Below, piece after piece: positions 34,774 through 44,335 of a stretch of 64,000 nt of DNA. This DNA comes from Verrucomicrobium sp. GAS474 (lineage in GTDB: Bacteria > Verrucomicrobiota > Verrucomicrobiia > Methylacidiphilales > GAS474). The stretch covers positions 1,798,001 to 1,862,000 of the forward strand of contig NZ_LT629781.1 of NCBI RefSeq assembly GCF_900105685.1. Reading direction: 5' to 3'. The position numbers and the translations under genes are program-made. The first letter of the stretch is position 1. Each line of letters starts with the position of its first letter. The notes below the pieces were generated by a model. It was not told the origin of the DNA. It saw nothing but the letters and a program-made list of their open reading frames with translations, and did not search any database.

Positions 34774-35580
34774 TTAGGAAAGGGAGAGGGGCTTGCGCCC
34801 CCGGTTCGACTTCCCTTTCCAGGCGCTCGGGGAGACGCGGAAGCGGCGCTTGAACGCGCGGGAGAGGATCGCCCCGTTCTGGTAGCCGCATTCCACGGCG
34901 ACCTCCTCGAGCTTCACGTCGTGGAGCATCATTAAATTCTTCGCCCGGGTGAGGCGGATATTCTCGAAGACCTGCTGGGGATTTGATTGCAGCACCTGCC
35001 GGAAGAGGCGGCGCAGGTGGACGGAGGAGATCGCAAGGGCGGCGCTGACCTGATCGAGGGTCCACCCCTCGTTGAGGTGCTCGGAGAAGATCGTCATCGC
35101 CTTCTCGACGGTGGTGCCGGGGAGCTTCCTCTCCTCGAACGGGGTGAGATGGGCCAATTCGCCGATGAGGATCGCGAGATCGAGGCCGAGGCGCGACCAG
35201 CGGAGCGAGGTGAGGACGCCGGGGCGGAGCCACTCGGGCTCCGCCTGCCGGTGGAGCTCCTGGAGGCGGGCGCAGTTTTCCGAGGTAAGGTCGAGGGCGA
35301 TCCAGCCGTGCCGCTTCACCCAATCGCCGATCGGGGCCGCCAGGTGGTCGAGGTGGAAGACGACGATCTCGGCGCTCCGTCCCTTGTCCCCGAGCCAGGA
35401 ATGGCGCAAGCCGGGAGGGATCACCCAGAGGGTCCGCCCGCGCGCGGTTTCGATCTTGTTGTCGAGGGAGAGGCGGATCTTGCCGCTGGTCACCGACATC
35501 AATTCCCACGATTCCCTGGGCCACGGTTTCTGGGGGGCGCGATCGTAACTCCGTTCTCCGGAGGCAAGGTAGGTGAGCAT
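34774..35580 (-). CDS. AraC-family regulator of the GH28 operon
   Basis: A 268-residue protein. The N-terminal cupin-like domain (GKIRLSLDNKIETARGRTLWVIPPG) is followed by two C-terminal helix-turn-helix units (WTLDQVSAALAISSVHLRRLFRQ and LEEVAVECGYQNGAILSRAFKRRF). It leads a four-gene operon and is likely its autoregulated, sugar-responsive activator. The 126-bp upstream region contains TCTAT/ATAGA arms around 5 bp at about 35582-35596, a possible operator. Confidence 0.9.
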   Translation of the reverse strand: MLTYLASGERSYDRAPQKPWPRESWELMSVTSGKIRLSLDNKIETARGRTLWVIPPGLRHSWLGDKGRSAEIVVFHLDHLAAPIGDWVKRHGWIALDLTSENCARLQELHRQAEPEWLRPGVLTSLRWSRLGLDLAILIGELAHLTPFEERKLPGTTVEKAMTIFSEHLNEGWTLDQVSAALAISSVHLRRLFRQVLQSNPQQVFENIRLTRAKNLMMLHDVKLEEVAVECGYQNGAILSRAFKRRFRVSPSAWKGKSNRGRKPLSLS

Positions 35581-35706
35581 TCTATTAGTGATAGATTTAG
35601 CGAATCAACGATACCGCAAAATAGGCGGTTCCGTCGATCCAATGATCGATATGGGTAAATAAGTGATCGCCCGGGCGATGGGAGAGAGAGGACGGGGAAT
35701 GATAGG

Positions 35707-36564
35707 ATGAAGGGGCCCTCTCCTCCTCGGACCATGCACGATTCCCTGCTTCACGCCGGCATCCCCTCTCCTCTCCCCTCCTCCCTCCGCGCCCGCGACG
35801 TCGTCGAGGCAATCCTGCGGGAGCTCCCCCCTCTTCCCTCTGCCACCTGCGACCGCTTCCAGGCGGGCGATCCCGCGTGGCTCGTGACCGGGGTCGCGGT
35901 CACCTTCATGGCGACTCGCGCCGTGCTTGAAAGAGCAGTCGCACTCGGCGCGAACCTCGTCATCACCCACGAGCCGACCTTTTACAATCATCACGACGAG
36001 ACCGAATGGATCGGGGACGATCCGGTCTACCGGAGCAAGGCCTCCTTCCTCCGGGAACACGAGTTGATCCTCTGGCGCTGTCACGACGGCCCCCACCTTC
36101 GCCGTCCTGACCTGATCGTGGAGGGGATGTCGCGCCGGTTCGGGTGGACACTCGCCGCCGGGGAGGACTTCGTCTGCGATATCCCGCCCCGCTCCCTCAG
36201 GGCTCTCGCCGCCACGTGCCGCCAGATTCTCCGCTGCGGACCGATCCGCGTCGCGGGGGAATTGGAGATGCTGTGCCGCCGCGTCGCCCTCCTTCCCGGC
36301 GCGTGGGGCGGACGGAAGCAGATCGCTTTCCTTCGCCGCGACGATGTCGATGTCGTCCTCTGCGGGGAGAGTCCCGAGTGGGAAACTTGCGAATACGTCC
36401 GGGACGCTCCGGCGGCGGAACGGGCGAAGGGACTGATCGTCCTCGGCCACGCGAACAGCGAGGAGCCCGGCATGGAACGGACCGTTGAGTGGATGCGCGC
36501 CCTCCTTCCGGCCTCGCTTCCAGTCTTTCATCTCCCCGCGGGCGACCCTTTCCGGACGGTCTAG
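35707..36564 (+). CDS. Nif3-like dinuclear metal-centre protein
   Basis: A 285-residue protein of the NIF3/YqfO-DUF34 family. LVITHEPTFYNHHDE at about 84-98 and LGHANSEEPGMERTVEW at about 253-269 are the two metal-binding blocks, one from each half, which bring together a di-metal site in the hexameric ring. Family members have been linked to GTP cyclohydrolase-like folds, but a general reaction is not established. The ATG at 35707 is used; an in-frame ATG nine codons later is possible. It stands alone between operons. Confidence 0.85.
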   Translation: MKGPSPPRTMHDSLLHAGIPSPLPSSLRARDVVEAILRELPPLPSATCDRFQAGDPAWLVTGVAVTFMATRAVLERAVALGANLVITHEPTFYNHHDETEWIGDDPVYRSKASFLREHELILWRCHDGPHLRRPDLIVEGMSRRFGWTLAAGEDFVCDIPPRSLRALAATCRQILRCGPIRVAGELEMLCRRVALLPGAWGGRKQIAFLRRDDVDVVLCGESPEWETCEYVRDAPAAERAKGLIVLGHANSEEPGMERTVEWMRALLPASLPVFHLPAGDPFRTV

Positions 36565-36592
36565 CTCCGTCCGGAAAAGGGCCCGTCCTCCG

Positions 36593-37210
36593 TTAGGAGG
36601 CGGGGACGATCGTGATTTTGATCGGGAACTGGGTGTCGTTCGGGTGGGCCTTGAGGTCGTATAAGAATTGGAAGCTGTAGGAGTTGCTGTTGAAGAGGCG
36701 GTTGTCCTGGAGGCCGTACCAGTTCGTCGGCACCTCGATGATCCAGCCGTCCTTCGTCGGCGCGGTGACGGAAAACTTCGAGATCGCCGAACCCTGCTCG
36801 ATGAACTGGCTCCCCTTGTCGACGGGGAAATCCTTCGGCGGGTTGGCGCCGAAGGCGTACTTGCCCCCGTTGTTGAAGGAGAGCGGGACGCCGAGTTGGA
36901 ACTTGAAGCCGCGCGCGTTCGCCGGGAGGTTCGAGAAGACGAAGATCACCTCATCCCCCTGCACCTTGCATTCGACCTTCGCCCCCGACGGGTAGACTGC
37001 CGTCCCGATATCGTTGGCGACGTCGAAGGCGGGCTGCTCGTTCCCCTTGTCGAGCTGGAGCGCGGGGGCCGAAATGACGAACTTGCCGGCAGTGCCGGCG
37101 TCGAACTCGATCCCCTTCGGGACGAGGACCGGTCCAGCGGCGAGCTTTCCCGCCAGGCAGACGAGAAGGAGGGGAATCAGGGAGAGATGAGTCAATCGGG
37201 ATGTTTTCAT
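36593..37210 (-). CDS. Secreted protein homologous to the agarase-like enzyme's N-terminus
   Basis: A 205-residue protein with a signal peptide (about 1-24, ending KLAA). The whole mature part aligns with residues about 30-200 of the next upstream protein (37241-40066): FDAGTAGKF, NEQPAF, a FKFQLGVPLSFNNGGKY block, SQFIEQG and YGLQDNRLFNSNSY each have close counterparts there. It is probably an independent beta-sandwich, perhaps a carbohydrate-binding or adaptor module. It is the last gene of the cassette 2 operon, 30 bp after its paralogue. Confidence 0.8.
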   Translation of the reverse strand: MKTSRLTHLSLIPLLLVCLAGKLAAGPVLVPKGIEFDAGTAGKFVISAPALQLDKGNEQPAFDVANDIGTAVYPSGAKVECKVQGDEVIFVFSNLPANARGFKFQLGVPLSFNNGGKYAFGANPPKDFPVDKGSQFIEQGSAISKFSVTAPTKDGWIIEVPTNWYGLQDNRLFNSNSYSFQFLYDLKAHPNDTQFPIKITIVPAS

Positions 37211-37240
37211 GGCGGATGATTTGGATTTGGTGTTTGTTAT

Positions 37241-40066
37241 TCAGTTTTCAATGATGCGGGCCCGGCCCCAGGCGCCGCGGTCGCTCGAGTTCTTCGCGTT
37301 TCCGTTCCACATCAGTTGATGCCGGCGGGCGAGGCCGTCGTCGCTGTTGTCCAGGCCGATGTCGAAGAGAAATTCGGTACCCGCCTTCGGCTCGACGCCG
37401 AGGACGCTCCACGGGATCGCCGCCTCAAGGGTGTAACCGTCGCCGGTCACGCTCTTGACGGTTAGCATCCGGATGGCCGCGCCGAGTTCCGGGTTGTCGA
37501 CGACCCACGCCTTCGGCGTGGCCGCCGCGCCGAGGAGGACTTGGCGGTCGCTGAAGATCATGCTACCTCCCTGGTCGGGGCTCTTCGACCCGACGAAGAG
37601 CTCGAAGCCGTCGCCGTTGTAGAGAGCCTTCGCCTCGCGCTCGTTCTTCAGCGGGGTGGCGTCCTTCACCTCGGCGAGGAAGTAGAGGTTCTTCTCGTCC
37701 CAGCAGAGGCGGAAGTCGGCGCGGAGGTCGGGATTGGGGGGGCCGTTCACCTGGTTCTTCGGGGTAAGAGGCTCGGCCGGACGGCCCGGCCAATGGCTGG
37801 TCGTCCCGTCGAGCTCGAGGCCCGGAAGCGCCTTCGGGATCGTCGCGACCTTGCCCGATCCGCCCGGCTTCCCGGCGGCGAAGCGCGGGTCGTCGAAGGC
37901 GAACGGCTTTTCCCTGCCCAGCATCACGGGGTAGATCCGGTCGTTGGTCTCCTTCACCTGAGGGATGAAGTCGGCATAGGGCCGATCGGTCACGTCGACG
38001 AGGCCGCTGTTGTTCCCCTCGCCGTTGAATCCCTCGAAGAAGCGGCCGGTGATCGACTGGTCGCCGTAGATGAACCACTGGGAGCCGACGACGAAGGGAA
38101 GCGAGGCCGATTGCTCGATGTAGTTCCGGTAGGCGAGGCCGCGATCCTTTTGATTCGCCACCTCCTTGCCGCCGTTCAGGCCCATCTCGCTCGAGCCGTA
38201 GTACCACTCGCTGAGGATGATCGGCTTGTCGCCGCTCCATTCGTGGACCCGCTTCAGGAAGTAGGACTCGATGCCGTAGGTATAATAATTGACGGTGACG
38301 ACGTCGAAGTACTTCGAGGCGGTACGGACCACCAGCTCGTTGCCCGCCGTTCCCGGCGTCCAGCGGCTACCGAGGAGAAGGTGGTTCGGGTCGTGCTTGC
38401 GGAACGTCCGCGAGATCATTTCGTAGTAGGTGTCGAGGTAGACCTTGAGGTAGTCCCGCATGTCAACCTCGGCGGCGTCGGTCCGGATGAAGAGCGGGGC
38501 GTCGGGTAGATCGTCCCACGAGGCGAAGGAGGTCGCGGGATTCCAGGCCGCGTTGAACTTCCCGATGTCGCCGTACTTCGCCTGCAGCATCGCGACGAGC
38601 TTCACCTTCGCCGCGACGCCGCTCTTGTAGGTCGGCACGAGCTTCGGGATGTTCTCGAAGTGCTGCTCGTTACCGAAGGAGTAGCCGATGAGGAGTGGAT
38701 CGGTGACGAAGGGATCGACCTTCGCCGTGAAGGCCTTGTCGAGCGCCTCCTCGTTTCCCGGCGCGAAGGGGTCCATGACGAAGCTCGCGCCGAGGCGGTC
38801 GGGGAGCGACTTGATCGCATTGCCGTTCACGGGAAGGCTCCCTGTGTAGGGGAACTGGAGTTCCTTCATCTTCGCCGACTGGAGGGAGAAGGCGCCGGCC
38901 GAGTTGAAGCCCCAGGCGCGGAGCCGTTCGACGACCTGGCCCGTCCACTCCTCGAAGGTGTAGGGGCGGCCGAACTTCCGGATCCAGTTCGCGATGAAGA
39001 AGGAGAACGCGCCGGGCGTGCCGGGGCGCCAGGCCGTGGCGAAGTCGCCGCCCGCCTCGGGGACCCACTCGTAGATCTTCTCGCGGCCCCGGACCGTCGT
39101 GAAGTCGTCGGTGTTCGCGATGCCGCAGACGCCGAGCTGGTAGAAGGCGTTGCCGTCGGGGTCGACGAGGAATTGCCGCTCCCCGGCGGTGCCGACGTGG
39201 AAGAAGCCGGTCTTCGTCAAATGGAACTCGACCCCGCTTCCGGCCAGGCCGCCGAAGACGTCGCGCGGGGGGCCGCCCGGGGCGGGAAGAGCCGCCTTCT
39301 GCTTCTCGACATCGTCCTTCAATTCCTGCTCGTCCTTCACCTTGCCCGGGTAGTCCTTGCGGGCCGATTGGCCGAACCGGTCGACGAGGAAGACGCGCGG
39401 CCCGGCGGGGACGGCGGGAGAGGGCGACGCAGCAGCGGCAGCGGCGGGCGCGGCCCCCGCGTCGAGGGTCCGGACCGAGAAGGCGAAGTAGCCCTCGGCC
39501 TTCCCGCCGGTGTCGACCTGGCAGATGAAGACGTACGATTGCGAGCTGAAAATCCGGTTGTCCTGCAGCCCCGAATAACCGCCCGGCATCTCGACGGCGA
39601 AGCCGTTTCCGAGGGGATCGGCGAGGCGGAAGGAATTGGCGTTGCCACTCTCGACGAACTGGGCGCCCTGCTCGGCGGGGATCGGCTTGAGCGGGGCGCC
39701 GTTGAAAGAGTAGGTTCCGCCCTGGTTGAACTTCAACGGGATCTTTAGGTTGAATTTGAAGGCCTTTGAGGGTGCCCCCTGCGTGTAGTGGAAGGTGATC
39801 TTGCCCGTCGCCTTGTCGACCTTCATGTCAAGGAGGACTCCCGAGGCATAGGTCGCCCGGCCGCCATCGCCCGAGGGGGCGAAGGAGGGTTGCTCGTTCG
39901 GCCCCTCTTTCTTCAGCAGGCCTGGAGCACCGAGGGTGAACTGGCCCGCGCTCCCCGCGTCGACGAGGATGCCCTGGTCGTTGACGCCGACGGTGACCGG
40001 ATCGGCGAGGAGGGGGACAGAGGGAATGAAGGCGGCGAGGAGGGCGATGGCGAGGCGGGTTTTCAT
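37241..40066 (-). CDS. Large secreted agarase-like glycoside hydrolase with CBM9-like domain
   Basis: A 941-residue secreted enzyme. Signal peptide about 1-21. Residues about 25-200 form a domain shared with the small protein encoded next. An Ala/Pro/Ser linker follows (about 205-225). The TIM barrel covers about 270-690, opening TKTGFFHVGTAGERQFLVDP, the start typical of GH50/agarase-like enzymes. YSFGNEQHFENIP contains the acid/base candidate and ILSEWYYGSSEMG the nucleophile candidate. The last 200 residues (CWDEKNLYFLAEVKD, DGFELFVGSK) are a CBM9-like sugar-binding domain. The substrate may be agar, porphyran or a related beta-glycan. It lies 22 bp after the cassette D gene, so it is co-transcribed with a pilin-like cassette. 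Confidence 0.82.
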   Translation of the reverse strand: MKTRLAIALLAAFIPSVPLLADPVTVGVNDQGILVDAGSAGQFTLGAPGLLKKEGPNEQPSFAPSGDGGRATYASGVLLDMKVDKATGKITFHYTQGAPSKAFKFNLKIPLKFNQGGTYSFNGAPLKPIPAEQGAQFVESGNANSFRLADPLGNGFAVEMPGGYSGLQDNRIFSSQSYVFICQVDTGGKAEGYFAFSVRTLDAGAAPAAAAAASPSPAVPAGPRVFLVDRFGQSARKDYPGKVKDEQELKDDVEKQKAALPAPGGPPRDVFGGLAGSGVEFHLTKTGFFHVGTAGERQFLVDPDGNAFYQLGVCGIANTDDFTTVRGREKIYEWVPEAGGDFATAWRPGTPGAFSFFIANWIRKFGRPYTFEEWTGQVVERLRAWGFNSAGAFSLQSAKMKELQFPYTGSLPVNGNAIKSLPDRLGASFVMDPFAPGNEEALDKAFTAKVDPFVTDPLLIGYSFGNEQHFENIPKLVPTYKSGVAAKVKLVAMLQAKYGDIGKFNAAWNPATSFASWDDLPDAPLFIRTDAAEVDMRDYLKVYLDTYYEMISRTFRKHDPNHLLLGSRWTPGTAGNELVVRTASKYFDVVTVNYYTYGIESYFLKRVHEWSGDKPIILSEWYYGSSEMGLNGGKEVANQKDRGLAYRNYIEQSASLPFVVGSQWFIYGDQSITGRFFEGFNGEGNNSGLVDVTDRPYADFIPQVKETNDRIYPVMLGREKPFAFDDPRFAAGKPGGSGKVATIPKALPGLELDGTTSHWPGRPAEPLTPKNQVNGPPNPDLRADFRLCWDEKNLYFLAEVKDATPLKNEREAKALYNGDGFELFVGSKSPDQGGSMIFSDRQVLLGAAATPKAWVVDNPELGAAIRMLTVKSVTGDGYTLEAAIPWSVLGVEPKAGTEFLFDIGLDNSDDGLARRHQLMWNGNAKNSSDRGAWGRARIIEN

Positions 40067-40088
40067 AGGTGGAGTGGCAATGCGAGAA

Positions 40089-40709
40089 TCAGGGGTGAAA
40101 GAGCCGGATAGTCCCGTTGCCGGGGACGATCTGAATGGTTGCGTAGTTCCCGCCGTCGTGGAGCGGCTTGTCTCGCTCCATGACGAGGGTGACGAAGCTT
40201 TCCGCCGAGGCGAGGTCGGTGCCGCCGCCGGGAAGGAACTGGAAGGCGACCTGCCGGTAGTTCATTCCGTAGTAGGGGAGGGCCGTGTCGGTCGCCCCCG
40301 GCGGGGAGGCGGCGCGGGAGACGAGGAGCCCTCCTTCGGGAGCGGACGTGGCGAAGACGGCGGGCTCGTCGAAGGCGACCAGCTTGCCGAGGGGGACGGC
40401 GTCGCTTTCTTCGATGACGAAGAGGCGGAAGGCGCGGAAGACGGCAGGCCCGTCGGTCGGCTTCGTGCCGTACTCGGGGAGCTTGTAGAAACGGACCTCG
40501 ACGGGAAGACCCCGGGTCTGGCTTGTCTGGCGGGCGAGGTTGCACTGGTCGATGACCTGGCGTCCGGCGGCGTTGAATTTCGAGACCCGAACCATCCGAA
40601 GGAAGGAGGGGAGCGACATTCCGGCGAGCAGCCCCATGATGACGAGGACGACGAGGATCTCGACGAGGGTGAAGCCTCCGGCGCGGCGATGGGAAGCGGC
40701 GGCGATCAT
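40089..40709 (-). CDS. Verru_Chthon cassette protein D, cassette 2
   Basis: A 206-residue pseudopilin. The leader MIAAASHRRAGG precedes FTLVEILVVLVIMGLLAGM, with Glu at +5, then a helical stretch (RQVIDQCNLARQTSQTRG) as in GspH-like proteins. It is last in the pilin block (B-C-A-D) and overlaps the end of gene A by four bases. In cassette 1 the D gene is first instead, so the gene order differs. Confidence 0.86.
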   Translation of the reverse strand: MIAAASHRRAGGFTLVEILVVLVIMGLLAGMSLPSFLRMVRVSKFNAAGRQVIDQCNLARQTSQTRGLPVEVRFYKLPEYGTKPTDGPAVFRAFRLFVIEESDAVPLGKLVAFDEPAVFATSAPEGGLLVSRAASPPGATDTALPYYGMNYRQVAFQFLPGGGTDLASAESFVTLVMERDKPLHDGGNYATIQIVPGNGTIRLFHP

Positions 40710-43700
40710 GGCGCGAATTTCTTCACCGCGACGACGCGCGTCTTGTAGAACTGGCTGAGCGGGGTGGTCACCGTCAGGTCGGCATAATCGGGAAGGGCCT
40801 TGGTCGCGGGATCGACATAGCGTTCCACCGTTTCACTCCCGCGATATTCCCCGACGACGAGGTCTCGCCCGTCGCTCCATGTCGTGGGATCGCTCCCCGT
40901 CCGTTTCTGCAGAACTTGGACCCGGGCGTGGACGGTGTAGGTGTTCGACTTCGTCGTGAGACGGGGATAGATCGTCGCGTAGGGCCGCTCCCGGCTGTTG
41001 TCCCCGGTGAGGCGGTGGCTCTTCCAGTAGGTTTCCATCGTGTCGTAACGCCCTCCCTGCGGGACAATCTGGATGTCGCAGATCTCGCTCGCGGACCTAA
41101 AGAGGTCGTTCGCCGCGAAGCGTTGCTCGAACCCCTTGAGCGTCTCGTCGGGATCCACGTCGTAGCGGACGGTGACGTTCTGGGACCCGTTCCCCTGGAG
41201 CTTGTATTGGGAGACGTTGCCATCGGAGATCGCGATCACCTTCTCCCCCTCCAGCACCGCGCGGACGCCGGTATCCCGCCGCAGGTAGGTGAAGGGAACG
41301 ATCTGGTAATTCATGTTGATGCGGCCCGCCGCCGAGAAGGGCTCGCTGATTGCGTAGGGCTCGACGACGGGCATCGTGAAGAGGTCGAGGAGGAGGTGAT
41401 CCTTCGGAGCGGCGAGGCCGGGATGGCCGAGCGGGCCGGGCCGGAATTCGAGGGTCTGCCACGGCAGGCCCGCCCAGACGCCCGTCGGCAGGGAGCCGAA
41501 CATGACCGCGGAAGGCATCATCCGATTGGGGGAGAAGAGGGTCGTGTTGACGTTGACGTTGCCCGTCACGTAATAGGGGGGGGAGGAGCTGTCTCCCTCG
41601 TCGGGCCGGTTGATGTAGGGGCCGTCGGCACGGTAGGCGACGCCGTTGTCCCAGTCGGCCTGGAGGTCGGCCGCAGTGGCGGCCCCGTTCTTGCCGAGGG
41701 CGACGCCCGAGGTGAAGTTGTCGGGAACGGTCGAGGAATCGCGGGGGAAGGCGCTGTTCATTCCCGGATTGTTGCCGATGGCGGGATTCAGCTCGTAGCC
41801 GCTGAGATAGACTGCCGCATAGCTGGCGTAGGAGAGGGGAAGGAGGCGCCCCCCGGTCGCGTGGTAATAGGGCGTGTTGTTGCCGTTGCGCAGGTTATGG
41901 GCGTAGGCAGTCGTAGAGTCGGCATACGCGCTGTGCGGCGCGAACAGTTTTGAATAATCGGCGTCGCTCGCCAGGAGTGTCTTCCTCGGCGAGACGAGGC
42001 GGAGGTCGCCGACCGCCGGAACAATGGAACGGACGACATCGGCGCTGGTGATCCACGAGACCAAGACGGCGTTCCCGGTGCCCTGGAAGCGCGAGGTGCT
42101 CGAGGAGAGGTTCCGGTAGATGATCGTGCCGTTCTCCCCCGCCAGGTGGGGGACGGGGAGCGTCCCGGAGGGGAAGGCGAGCTGCAGCGACTGACAGACG
42201 GTGGTCCCGTCGGGCGCGAGGATTTCGACGGTGACCGTCCCGCCCGAAAAGACAAAGGTGGGAGCGGGCGCGATGTCGGCGCTGGCACCGGGCGGACGCG
42301 GGTGGAGCATGTTGATCGCGTTGCTCAGGAAGGTCGGCGTGTATTGTCCGTAAGCGGCCTCCATCGCCCCGACCGATCCGCCGTAGCCGTTGTCGCCCCA
42401 GATCGTGTAACCGTTGCTCGGCTTCATATCGATCTTCCCGGTGTTCGTTTGCGTGAACATCCCCACGGGTGGTGTTGCCGCGCCGGTCGAGTCGACCCCC
42501 GTCCAGCGGAAGGTGTCGAGGCCCGAGATCCTGTACGAGAAGTTCGGGCAGAGGTAGGGGTGGCCGAGCGAGGGATCGTAGAACTGCGGGATAAGGAAGG
42601 CCCGCACGGCGATCTGGTCGCTCCGGGGCGGGACGGCGGTCTGTCCGGTCTTCGTCGCGTCGGTGTCGCGCGCGCCGACGAAGACGATCGTCGCCCCCTG
42701 CAGGGTGGGGAAGCGGCCGAACCCCCGCGTCGCTGTCTGGGTGTCCTCGATCGGGACGACTTGCCCTTGCCCGGCCTTGTTCGCCCCGCCGACGAGCGAC
42801 GGCGCGAAGGGGATCGCCGCCGTCGGGTCGAGGAGGTTGGTCGATCGGATGTAGTCGAAGATCTCGGTGAGGATCTGGTTGCGGTCCTTGGTCCCGTACT
42901 TCGTCTCGAAGTTCCCGCCGAAGCCGGGGATCTCCCGCGAGGTCAGCCCCCGCAGGTATTCGAGGAGAGCCCGGTTCCGTCCGAGGCCCGTGCTCGCCTT
43001 TGCGGCAGGAAGGTCGGACGTCGGGCTCTGGGGGTTGCTCCGCTGGAAATAGAAGAGGTTGCCCCCGATCGTCGAGCAGAAGGCGATGAGGCGATCGAAA
43101 GCCGAGGTGTGTGTGGCGTCGAGATTTAGGTATTCGGGCCAGATCGAGACCCGGGGAAGGTTGAAGAGGTTGACTTCGGGCGACCGACTCGAGGCGGTGA
43201 GGAAAAAGCGGAAGCGCGGGAGGGTGTCCTGGTTGAGGACGGTGCTGTTGTTGGTCCCCCTCTCCCCGCCTGTCACGGCGGGCTTGAAGAGGAGCTCGTC
43301 GACGTCGGCGTAGAGGCGGTCGAAATCGGGAGTGATCGTGGCGCTCGCCGTCGTCGTCCCTTCCATCGAAGTCCCGGTTCCGCCCTTCACTCGAGGGGCC
43401 AGCGCGTAGATCTCCTCCTGGCTCAGGGTCGGGAAGACGGTCCGGAGCGATGTCGTTGCAGGATGTCCAGGATAGCGCTGATACTCATGCTGGGCGGGTT
43501 GGTATTTCCCAAGGTTGCCGTCCTCGAGGCTGCTCGTCGTAGGCGTGTCCCAGTAGGTCCCCGAGGCGGCGGTGTTGATGTTCACCTTGCAGCTCTCGTC
43601 GTCGGTCCAGAAAGCGACGCGGCCGACGATCGGATTCGATGACGATGCCCCGGATATCTTTGCCTGAGTTCCCCCGCTTCCCGTGGCGGGGGCGGCGATG

Positions 43701-44335
43701 GTGCCGTCGGCGAGGACGTAGAGCCACTTCACCGGCATCGGCGCCACGTTGGCCGAAGCACCCGAGGCCGTCGGCGCCCCGGTGACCGAGAACCCCTTCA
43801 CTGTCGGGCTCTGGTAGGCGAGCGATCCCCCGCCGGCCGCCGTCAGGCCGTTGCCGTCGATGATCGGATAGAGCGTTTTCCCCCCGATTTTCATCGGGGC
43901 GTTGAGGTCGGTGAAGAGGGCCGTCCTCGCGCTCCAGTCGAGCGGCACGGCCTCGGCGGTCGCCGTGGGAACGAAGGCCCCTGTCCCGATCATCTTGTCC
44001 CACGAGTAGAGCTTGAAGTACTGGCCTGCCGCGCCGGTCGCCGAATAGGTTCGGATCATCCCGGGTTGGGAGGCCCAAGCCACGGCCTTCCCGGCGGTGT
44101 CGACTCCCTTCGTCGCGGCGGTGATCTGGGCGATGGCGAGGTTGAAAGCCGACTGAGCGAGGAGCCCCGCCGCGCCACCGTCGGCGTACCGTTTCGACGA
44201 GTTCCTCTCGCTCGAGATGCTGGCGAGGAAGGCGATGGCGAGGGAGGCCGTCAGCACCAAACACGAGAGGACGAGGAGGAGCGCCACGCCGCGCCGCGGC
44301 CGGACCCTCTCCGGAGCCGGGATTAAAGCCCCCAC
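40706..44335 (-). CDS. Verru_Chthon cassette protein A, cassette 2
   Basis: A 1209-residue exported protein. After a basic leader (PERVRPRRG) comes VALLLVLSCLVLTASLAIAFLA, a GspK/PilX-like hydrophobic helix without Glu5. The rest is Ser/Thr/Asn/Gly-rich and resembles cassette 1 protein A in general layout. Shared landmarks include TDRLF/DRLY blocks, Phe-Asp-Tyr IF segments and a region near FRSVADMGY/FRSASEICDIQ. The C-terminus differs from cassette 1 and lacks the VEGERRYW block. It starts at GTG 44335, 13 bases inside gene C. Probably the large tip or minor component of the structure. Confidence 0.87.
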   Translation of the reverse strand: MGALIPAPERVRPRRGVALLLVLSCLVLTASLAIAFLASISSERNSSKRYADGGAAGLLAQSAFNLAIAQITAATKGVDTAGKAVAWASQPGMIRTYSATGAAGQYFKLYSWDKMIGTGAFVPTATAEAVPLDWSARTALFTDLNAPMKIGGKTLYPIIDGNGLTAAGGGSLAYQSPTVKGFSVTGAPTASGASANVAPMPVKWLYVLADGTIAAPATGSGGTQAKISGASSSNPIVGRVAFWTDDESCKVNINTAASGTYWDTPTTSSLEDGNLGKYQPAQHEYQRYPGHPATTSLRTVFPTLSQEEIYALAPRVKGGTGTSMEGTTTASATITPDFDRLYADVDELLFKPAVTGGERGTNNSTVLNQDTLPRFRFFLTASSRSPEVNLFNLPRVSIWPEYLNLDATHTSAFDRLIAFCSTIGGNLFYFQRSNPQSPTSDLPAAKASTGLGRNRALLEYLRGLTSREIPGFGGNFETKYGTKDRNQILTEIFDYIRSTNLLDPTAAIPFAPSLVGGANKAGQGQVVPIEDTQTATRGFGRFPTLQGATIVFVGARDTDATKTGQTAVPPRSDQIAVRAFLIPQFYDPSLGHPYLCPNFSYRISGLDTFRWTGVDSTGAATPPVGMFTQTNTGKIDMKPSNGYTIWGDNGYGGSVGAMEAAYGQYTPTFLSNAINMLHPRPPGASADIAPAPTFVFSGGTVTVEILAPDGTTVCQSLQLAFPSGTLPVPHLAGENGTIIYRNLSSSTSRFQGTGNAVLVSWITSADVVRSIVPAVGDLRLVSPRKTLLASDADYSKLFAPHSAYADSTTAYAHNLRNGNNTPYYHATGGRLLPLSYASYAAVYLSGYELNPAIGNNPGMNSAFPRDSSTVPDNFTSGVALGKNGAATAADLQADWDNGVAYRADGPYINRPDEGDSSSPPYYVTGNVNVNTTLFSPNRMMPSAVMFGSLPTGVWAGLPWQTLEFRPGPLGHPGLAAPKDHLLLDLFTMPVVEPYAISEPFSAAGRINMNYQIVPFTYLRRDTGVRAVLEGEKVIAISDGNVSQYKLQGNGSQNVTVRYDVDPDETLKGFEQRFAANDLFRSASEICDIQIVPQGGRYDTMETYWKSHRLTGDNSRERPYATIYPRLTTKSNTYTVHARVQVLQKRTGSDPTTWSDGRDLVVGEYRGSETVERYVDPATKALPDYADLTVTTPLSQFYKTRVVAVKKFAP

